Source: an uncultured Pelagibacteraceae bacterium (GTDB lineage Bacteria; Pseudomonadota; Alphaproteobacteria; Pelagibacterales; Pelagibacteraceae). Taken from it: 64,000 nt of DNA. Shown piece after piece: positions 58,664 through 64,000 of this stretch. The number at the start of each line of letters is the position of its first letter. The stretch's first letter is position 1. The translations under genes and the position numbers were made by a program. The notes under the pieces are model-generated. The model had not been told where the DNA came from. It was given only the letters and a program-made list of their open reading frames with translations, and ran no database searches. The stretch spans positions 124,001 to 188,000 of the forward strand of contig CACHRP010000001.1 in NCBI GenBank assembly GCA_902582315.1, written 5' to 3'.

Positions 58664-60006
58664 TTAAAAAAATTAAATTGTCAATTATTTTGCTAATCAT
58701 AGCAACTGTTCAATCAAATGCATTAATTGAAGTTGATATAACTAGAGGAAACCTTGATCCTCTTCCAATTGCAGTTTCACCATTATCTTCTGATAAGGAT
58801 ACTAATTCGAAATTAATTAAGGAATTAAAAATTGATAAAGTTGGGCATAAAATATCTAATGTAGTTGAAAATAATTTAAAAAATTCTGGGTTATTCAACC
58901 CATTAAATAATGATGCGTTTTTGCAAAAACCAGATATCGCACATTTAAAACCAAGGTTTGAGGATTGGTCTTTAATAAAGGCACAAGCTTTGATTACCGG
59001 TAAAGTAACTTTAAATGATGAAAAACTAAGAGTTGAATTTAGATTATGGGATGTACTTGCAGGAAAAGAAATGATGGCTTTAGCATTTACAACAGTACCT
59101 TCAAATTGGCGAAGAGTTGGACATATAATTACAGATAAAGTTTATGAGAGGTTAACTGGAGAAAAAGGATATTTTGACACAAGGATAATTTATGTAGCTG
59201 AAGATGGTCCAAAAACAAAAAGAATAAAAAAATTGGCAATCATGGATCAAGATGGTTCAAATACAAAATATTTAACATTAGGAAATGAATTGGTTTTAAC
59301 ACCAAGATTTAATCCAACTAATCAGATGGTAACCTATCTTTCTTATTTTAAAAATTTACCTAGAGTCTATTTATTAGATATCGAGACAGGCGTACAAGAA
59401 GTAGTAGGAGATTTTCCTGGGATGACATTTGCACCAAGATTTTCGCCAGATGGCAAAAAAATTATAATGAGTTTTGCAATGGATGGAAATTCAGATATTT
59501 ACACTATGGATTTAGAAAATAGAATCGTAGATAGAATTACTAATCATCCATCAATTGATACATCTCCCTCTTATTCTCCAGATGGAAAATTTATCTGTTT
59601 TAATTCAGATAGAAGTGGCTATCAACAAATTTATGTTATGAAAAAAGATGGAACAGGTGTTAAAAGAATTTCTTTTGGAAAGGGATTATACGGAACTCCA
59701 GTATGGTCACCTAGAGGAGACTTAATTGCTTTCACTAAATTACATAAGGGAAAATTTTATATAGGTGTGATGAGAACGGACGGCAGTGGTGAAAGACTAC
59801 TCACAGAGAATTATTATCAGGAAGCTCCATCTTGGTCACCGAATGGAAGAGTTTTGATTTTTTACAGAGAAACAAAGACTGACAGTGAAGGAAAGGGGTT
59901 TTCAGCAAAACTATGGTCAATTGATTTAACAGGCTATAATGAACGTATGGTAAAGACAGAATCCGACGCTTCTGACCCATCTTGGTCGTCTTTATTAAGT
60001 AATTAG
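58660..60006 (+). CDS. tolB: Tol-Pal system periplasmic protein TolB
   Basis: 448-residue exported protein with an N-terminal signal peptide (hydrophobic about 4-22). The N-terminal domain (about 30-165) includes [18 protein letters not shown], and the rest is a six-bladed beta-propeller with repeated [25 protein letters not shown] and SPNGRVLIF motifs. It links TolA to Pal. Confidence 0.97.
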   Translation: MIKKIKLSIILLIIATVQSNALIEVDITRGNLDPLPIAVSPLSSDKDTNSKLIKELKIDKVGHKISNVVENNLKNSGLFNPLNNDAFLQKPDIAHLKPRFEDWSLIKAQALITGKVTLNDEKLRVEFRLWDVLAGKEMMALAFTTVPSNWRRVGHIITDKVYERLTGEKGYFDTRIIYVAEDGPKTKRIKKLAIMDQDGSNTKYLTLGNELVLTPRFNPTNQMVTYLSYFKNLPRVYLLDIETGVQEVVGDFPGMTFAPRFSPDGKKIIMSFAMDGNSDIYTMDLENRIVDRITNHPSIDTSPSYSPDGKFICFNSDRSGYQQIYVMKKDGTGVKRISFGKGLYGTPVWSPRGDLIAFTKLHKGKFYIGVMRTDGSGERLLTENYYQEAPSWSPNGRVLIFYRETKTDSEGKGFSAKLWSIDLTGYNERMVKTESDASDPSWSSLLSN

Positions 60007-60093
60007 ATATAAATGTTATAAAATAGTTGATTTTTTGACTTGAAAGATTTATTCAGTTGTGGAAAACTTAAAATAATCAATTAAGGAGCAGTG

Positions 60094-60570
60094 ATGAATT
60101 TAAGCAAGTTTTTTAAAAATGCATTTTTAGTAATGCTAGCATGTTTGGTACTTTCAGCTTGTGCGACTAAGAAAGTTCAAAATCAAATGCAAGGTGATGT
60201 TTATACAGGAACAGATACTGTAGAATATTTAGCATCAGGAGTTCCAGACAGAGTTTTCTTTGCAACTAACGAGTCAGTTTTAACAACTGCTTCAAGAGAC
60301 ACTTTAAGAAAACAAGCAGAATGGTTAAGAAAGAATTCAAAAGTAAATGTAGTATTAGAAGGTCATGCAGATGAGAGAGGTACAAGAGAGTACAACTTAG
60401 CTTTAGGAGAAAGAAGAGCTAATGCTGCTAAAGACTATTTAATGACATATGGAATTTCAGCTAATAGAATTTCAGTAATAAGCTACGGTAAAGAAAGACC
60501 AGTTGACTCAGGTTCAAATCCTTTGGCATGGTCAAAAAATAGAAGATCTGTAACTGTTAAAGCAAATTAA
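60094..60570 (+). CDS. pal: peptidoglycan-associated lipoprotein Pal
   Basis: 158-residue outer-membrane lipoprotein; I use ATG at 60094, 5 bases after GGAG, instead of GTG at 60091. The signal ends in lipobox LSAC (about 20-23), so it needs Lgt, encoded at 2.8-3.6 kb. The OmpA-like domain has VFFATNES, LEGHADERGTREYNLALGERRA (about 90-111) and NRISVISYGKERP, with the peptidoglycan-binding Asp and Arg. An intrinsic terminator follows. Confidence 0.97.
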   Translation: MNLSKFFKNAFLVMLACLVLSACATKKVQNQMQGDVYTGTDTVEYLASGVPDRVFFATNESVLTTASRDTLRKQAEWLRKNSKVNVVLEGHADERGTREYNLALGERRANAAKDYLMTYGISANRISVISYGKERPVDSGSNPLAWSKNRRSVTVKAN

Positions 60571-60581
60571 TCTAAATTTTA

Positions 60582-60621
60582 GAAGACCCCAAAGAGTATA
60601 ATCTTTTGGGGTCTTTTTTTT
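60582..60621 (+). terminator. intrinsic terminator after pal
   Basis: GACCCCAAAGA (60585-60595) pairs with TCTTTTGGGGTC (60602-60613) over a short loop, followed by eight T. It is the strongest rho-independent terminator in the window. Confidence 0.9.
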
Positions 60622-60651
60622 GCCATCATTATAAATACAAATTAAACAAGA

Positions 60652-61632
60652 ATGATCAAAAAATTTAAACACTATTTGTTTATTAATATTTTCAGTTTAC
60701 TTATTTTAATTACACCAGTTTATACTGATAATCATAACGTTTCTGAACTACTAGAAACGATTCAAAAAGATCTTAAAACTTTAGAAAAAGCAGTATATTC
60801 AAATTCTTCGGGTAATGACTTAAATATATCCTCTTCCATGGATCAAAATTCTGAGGAGGTACTTACCAGGCATTTGCTAAAACTTTCAGAAATTGAAAAT
60901 CAATTTCAAGAACTGACAAACAAATTTGAAGAAATCAATTTTAAGTTAGATAAACTTTCAAATAGGCTATCTAAATCACAAGCTGATAATCAATTAAGAT
61001 TTCAAGAATTAGAAAATAAAACCGTAGTTTCAGAAACTAAAGAAAATAACACTGCTCAATTAAATAATGAAGAAGATAAAGTTTTACCAGGTTCTTCCCA
61101 ACCTCAAGATTTGGGATCAATTTCATATAAAGATAATGAAACAGGAGATGAAAATCAGAAAATACAATCGATAGAAACAACGAACACAGTAGTCACAGAA
61201 ACTTTTGTTTCTGAGGAAAAAATTTTACCAAAGGGCACTCCAAATGAACAATACGAATTTGCAACAAGTTTTTTAAAGGTTGGAGATTATAATATGGCAG
61301 AAAGAGCATTTAGAGAATTTGTTGATAATAATCCAGATCATGACCTTGCTGGTAACGCACAATATTGGTATGCAGAGACTTTTCGTATTAGGCAATTATT
61401 TACGGATGCAGCATCAGCTTATTTAGAAGGTTATCAAAAATATCCAAGAAGTCAGAAGGCTCCTATAAATTTATTAAAACTTGGTGTATCATTAGTTCAA
61501 ATCGGAGAAAAAGATCAGGGTTGTTTAATGATTTCTGGCGTCGAAAAAGAATATCCAAAAGCTAATCAGTCTGTTCTTCAAAAAGCAAAATATGAGGAAA
61601 AAAAGTTTGAGTGTAAAAAAGAGGAATCTTAA
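60652..61632 (+). CDS. cpoB: Tol-Pal associated protein CpoB/YbgF
   Basis: 326-residue periplasmic protein with a signal peptide (about 5-25) and a coiled coil (about 70-130), followed by an acidic linker and a C-terminal TPR domain (about 200-320): EQYEFATSFLKVGDYNMAERAF and AQYWYAETFRIRQLF. CpoB coordinates septal peptidoglycan synthesis with outer-membrane constriction in other bacteria. It follows the pal terminator and starts a new segment with tilS. Confidence 0.92.
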   Translation: MIKKFKHYLFINIFSLLILITPVYTDNHNVSELLETIQKDLKTLEKAVYSNSSGNDLNISSSMDQNSEEVLTRHLLKLSEIENQFQELTNKFEEINFKLDKLSNRLSKSQADNQLRFQELENKTVVSETKENNTAQLNNEEDKVLPGSSQPQDLGSISYKDNETGDENQKIQSIETTNTVVTETFVSEEKILPKGTPNEQYEFATSFLKVGDYNMAERAFREFVDNNPDHDLAGNAQYWYAETFRIRQLFTDAASAYLEGYQKYPRSQKAPINLLKLGVSLVQIGEKDQGCLMISGVEKEYPKANQSVLQKAKYEEKKFECKKEES

Positions 61633-62620
61633 AAAAGCAACTTTTTTTTTAAATCAAAAATTTATTAAAAAAATTTTCAATATATTTGAAAAAAATATTA
61701 GAGGTGTAGATAGATCTCTTGTTGCTATATCAGGCGGTCCAGATAGCTTGTCATTAGCATTTCTTGCTAAATGTTACTCTTTAATTTATCCAGTAAAATT
61801 CAATTATGCGTTGGTAGATCATAGGCTAAGAAAAGGTTCCAATGCAGAGGCCAAAAAAGTTGTGAAAATGTTAAAAAAGATAGGTATTAATTGTAAGATT
61901 TTAGTTTGGAGAGGAAAAAAACCAAAATCAAATATACAGAAAATTGCAAGGGACAATAGATACAGTCTATTAATTAAAGAGTGCGAGAAATTTAATGGAA
62001 AATCAATTTTATTAGGTCACCAAATGAACGATTTGCATGAAAACTTTTTTTTAAGAATGAGTAGGGGCAGCGGCTTAAAAGGATTGACATCTCTCGGTAA
62101 AAATTCTGAATTTTCTAATAAAAAATTATTGAGACCACTATTTAATATTTCAAAAAAAGATCTTGAAAAGCTTGCTTTAGCAGTTTTTAAGACATTCATA
62201 AAAGATCCCTCAAATATTAACGATAACTTTGCAAGAGTAAGAATAAGAAGAATTCTTGAATTGTTTAGCAAGGAGGGTTTAGAGACGAAAAAAATAAACC
62301 TAACAATTAGCAATTTAAAATCTGCAAGCGAAGCTTTAGATTTTTATGCAAAAAAAAATATTAGAGATAATACAACTTACTTCAAAAAAACTAATTTATA
62401 CTTTGTAAATAAAAATTTTTTTCTTAATCCTGAGGAAGTTTTATTAAGATCTTTAGCTGTGATTCTTAATAATCTTAGTGGCAGGCATTATGCGCCAAGA
62501 GGCAAGAAAATCAGTAGGCTAATTCTTTTAATGTCATCTCAAAATAAGCTTGAAAAAACCACTTTAGGTGGATGTGTTTTTGAAAAAATACACAAAACTG
62601 TTAGAATTAGTAAAGAATAA
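61592..62620 (+). CDS. tilS: tRNA(Ile)-lysidine synthase
   Basis: 342-residue enzyme that changes C34 of tRNA-Ile2 to lysidine so it reads AUA. The PP-loop SGGPDS (47-52), YALVDHRLRKGS and LLGHQMNDLHENFFLRMSRGS are standard. The C-terminal domain of larger homologues is missing or short. The first ATG lies inside cpoB (41-base overlap); a TTG at 61607 is an alternative start. Its probable substrate is the tRNA at 28.4 kb. Confidence 0.93.
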   Translation: MRKKSLSVKKRNLKKATFFLNQKFIKKIFNIFEKNIRGVDRSLVAISGGPDSLSLAFLAKCYSLIYPVKFNYALVDHRLRKGSNAEAKKVVKMLKKIGINCKILVWRGKKPKSNIQKIARDNRYSLLIKECEKFNGKSILLGHQMNDLHENFFLRMSRGSGLKGLTSLGKNSEFSNKKLLRPLFNISKKDLEKLALAVFKTFIKDPSNINDNFARVRIRRILELFSKEGLETKKINLTISNLKSASEALDFYAKKNIRDNTTYFKKTNLYFVNKNFFLNPEEVLLRSLAVILNNLSGRHYAPRGKKISRLILLMSSQNKLEKTTLGGCVFEKIHKTVRISKE

Positions 62621-62688
62621 ACGGATAAGGTCAAATTACCGCAAAAATAGGTACTTGTTAAATTTAAAATAACTCTTATTTTATACGT

Positions 62689-64000
62689 ATGAATTTCAAA
62701 AATTTAGCTATGTGGGCCATAATTGTATTTCTAACAATAGGTCTTTATAATATGTTTAAAAATCCACAAGCCAATATTTCAAAAAAAAATCAAATTAACT
62801 TTTCAGAATTTCTTACTGAAGTCGATAATGGTAGAGTTGTGAAAGTGGAGATAAAAGGCAACAACATCAATGGTGTTTTATCAGACGGAAATAATTTTTC
62901 CACTTATTCACCCAATGATCCAAATTTAATTGAAAAACTATCCTCAAAGGGAGTAGCAATATCTGCAGCTCCTTTAGATGAAAAAATGCCTTCTTTATTC
63001 GGTGTATTGTTATCATGGTTTCCAATGCTTTTATTAATTGCTGTATGGATTTTCTTTATGAGACAAATGCAAGGTGGAAAAGGTGGTGCCATGGGCTTTG
63101 GAAGATCTAAGGCTAAAATGATGAATGAATTAAAAGGAAAAGTTACTTTTAACGATGTTGCTGGTGTTGAAGAAGCTAAAGAAGAAGTTGAAGAAGTTGT
63201 TGAATTTCTTAGAGACCCAAAAAAATTTAGTAGATTAGGTGGGAAAATACCTCGTGGATGTTTATTGGTTGGCCCTCCTGGAACTGGAAAAACCTTGTTA
63301 GCCAGAGCAATAGCTGGAGAAGCAGGCGTTCCATTTTTCACAATTTCTGGATCAGACTTTGTTGAGATGTTTGTAGGAGTTGGAGCATCTAGAGTGAGAG
63401 ATATGTTTGAGCAAGGAAAAAAACACTCACCGTGTATAATATTTATTGATGAGATTGATGCAGTAGGAAGAAGTAGAGGCGCTGGATTAGGTGGTGGTAA
63501 TGATGAAAGAGAGCAAACATTAAACCAACTTCTTGTAGAGATGGATGGATTTGATACTAACGAAGGTGTTATAATTATAGCCGCAACAAATAGACCTGAT
63601 GTCTTAGATCCGGCTTTATTGAGGCCAGGAAGATTTGATAGACAAGTTGTAGTATCATTACCTGATATAATTGGAAGAGAGAAAATTTTGAAAGTTCATT
63701 CTAAAAAAATATCTATGGCACCAGATATAAACTTAAGAACTGTAGCTAGGGGAACTCCAGGATTTTCAGGTGCTGATCTAGCAAATTTAGTGAATGAATC
63801 TGCTTTATTGGCAGCAAGAAAAAACAAAAGAATCGTAACAAATCAAGAATTTGAGGAAGCAAAAGACAAAGTTATGATGGGTGCTGAAAGAAGATCAATG
63901 GTTATGACTGAGGAAGAGAAGAAGCTTACGGCATATCATGAGGCAGGGCATGCTATAGTAACTATAAACGAAAAAGCGGCTTATCCAATCCATAAAGCTA
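62689..64000 (+). CDS. ftsH: ATP-dependent zinc metalloprotease FtsH (partial, cut by window end)
   Basis: First 437 codons of FtsH, an inner-membrane AAA protease that degrades misassembled membrane proteins and regulates lipid A synthesis in some bacteria. Two membrane helices (about 7-22 and 103-122) flank a periplasmic domain. The AAA domain has Walker A GPPGTGKT (195-202), Walker B IIFIDEID, and the second region of homology ending [19 protein letters not shown]. The zinc site HEAGH (417-421) is reached before the window ends. The order tilS-ftsH is typical of proteobacteria. ATG at 62689 gives the usual N-terminus. Confidence 0.97.
   Translation, partial: MNFKNLAMWAIIVFLTIGLYNMFKNPQANISKKNQINFSEFLTEVDNGRVVKVEIKGNNINGVLSDGNNFSTYSPNDPNLIEKLSSKGVAISAAPLDEKMPSLFGVLLSWFPMLLLIAVWIFFMRQMQGGKGGAMGFGRSKAKMMNELKGKVTFNDVAGVEEAKEEVEEVVEFLRDPKKFSRLGGKIPRGCLLVGPPGTGKTLLARAIAGEAGVPFFTISGSDFVEMFVGVGASRVRDMFEQGKKHSPCIIFIDEIDAVGRSRGAGLGGGNDEREQTLNQLLVEMDGFDTNEGVIIIAATNRPDVLDPALLRPGRFDRQVVVSLPDIIGREKILKVHSKKISMAPDINLRTVARGTPGFSGADLANLVNESALLAARKNKRIVTNQEFEEAKDKVMMGAERRSMVMTEEEKKLTAYHEAGHAIVTINEKAAYPIHKA

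Noticed and set aside
62904..63341. 145-codon minus-strand open frame
   Set aside because: Antisense to the conserved ftsH AAA region; no ribosome site and no family resemblance.

Overview
This window is chromosomal DNA from a streamlined, very AT-rich alphaproteobacterium, most likely a member of SAR11 (Pelagibacterales). The evidence is the compact layout (most neighbours overlap by 1-20 bases or lie within 5 bases), the lysine/asparagine/isoleucine-rich proteins, alphaproteobacterial gene orders (lgt-midA-pgeF, carAB facing yqeY-dnaG-rpoD, tkt-coiled coil-zapA, yebC-ruvC-tolQRAB-pal-cpoB-tilS-ftsH) and signature proteins such as a TrcR/DUF1013 regulator, an ELM1-like protein and a fused MurE-MurF. 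I see no insertion sequence, prophage or CRISPR array.

Layout. 1-3.6 kb (minus): prs, pgeF, midA (split by a frameshift in a 13-A run), lgt. 3.6-6.3 kb: a UbiK-like gene, then a MarR/OmpR/EnvZ-type regulatory operon. 6.3-17.8 kb: ilvE, pgsA, the repair genes uvrC and uvrB around folB and a pteridine-reductase-like SDR, aspC, an extended SDR, trxB, an ELM1-like gene and a 2OG-Fe(II) oxygenase-like gene. 17.8-26.4 kb: carBA facing yqeY-dnaG-rpoD. 26.4-28.4 kb: a small surface-polysaccharide-type pair. 28.4-31.1 kb: a CAT-anticodon tRNA (probably Ile2), mlaC, mlaA, an AmpD-type amidase and RNase P RNA.

31.1-45.1 kb is a rearranged division/cell-wall (dcw) cluster: mraZ, an unknown 62-codon gene, ftsZ, rsmH, ftsL, ftsI, murE-murF, mraY, murD, ftsW, murG, murC. 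It is preceded by a good promoter that overlaps a three-repeat MraZ-type operator. murB, ddl, ftsQ and ftsA are absent here. 45.1-53.3 kb (minus) is a long gene run: tkt, gap, pgk, fba, thiE, efp, suhB, rpmE, trcR, rpsU, initiator tRNA. rpsU has no ATG, GTG or TTG start and appears to begin at ATT behind a perfect GGAGG. The initiator tRNA next to it has A29-U41 in place of one of the three conserved anticodon-stem G-C pairs. 53.4-64 kb (plus): coiled coil-zapA, 5-FTHF cyclo-ligase, YmdB-like phosphodiesterase, yebC, a phage-type RuvC, the whole Tol-Pal system, tilS, and the first 437 codons of ftsH, which runs off the right edge.

The best candidates for something undescribed are the rpsU/initiator-tRNA arrangement, the unknown gene coupled between mraZ and ftsZ, the DnaG primase that has lost most of its zinc ligands, the phage-like RuvC in the ruvCAB position, and the homopolymer frameshift in midA. 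All calls come from reading the sequence; no database search was run.
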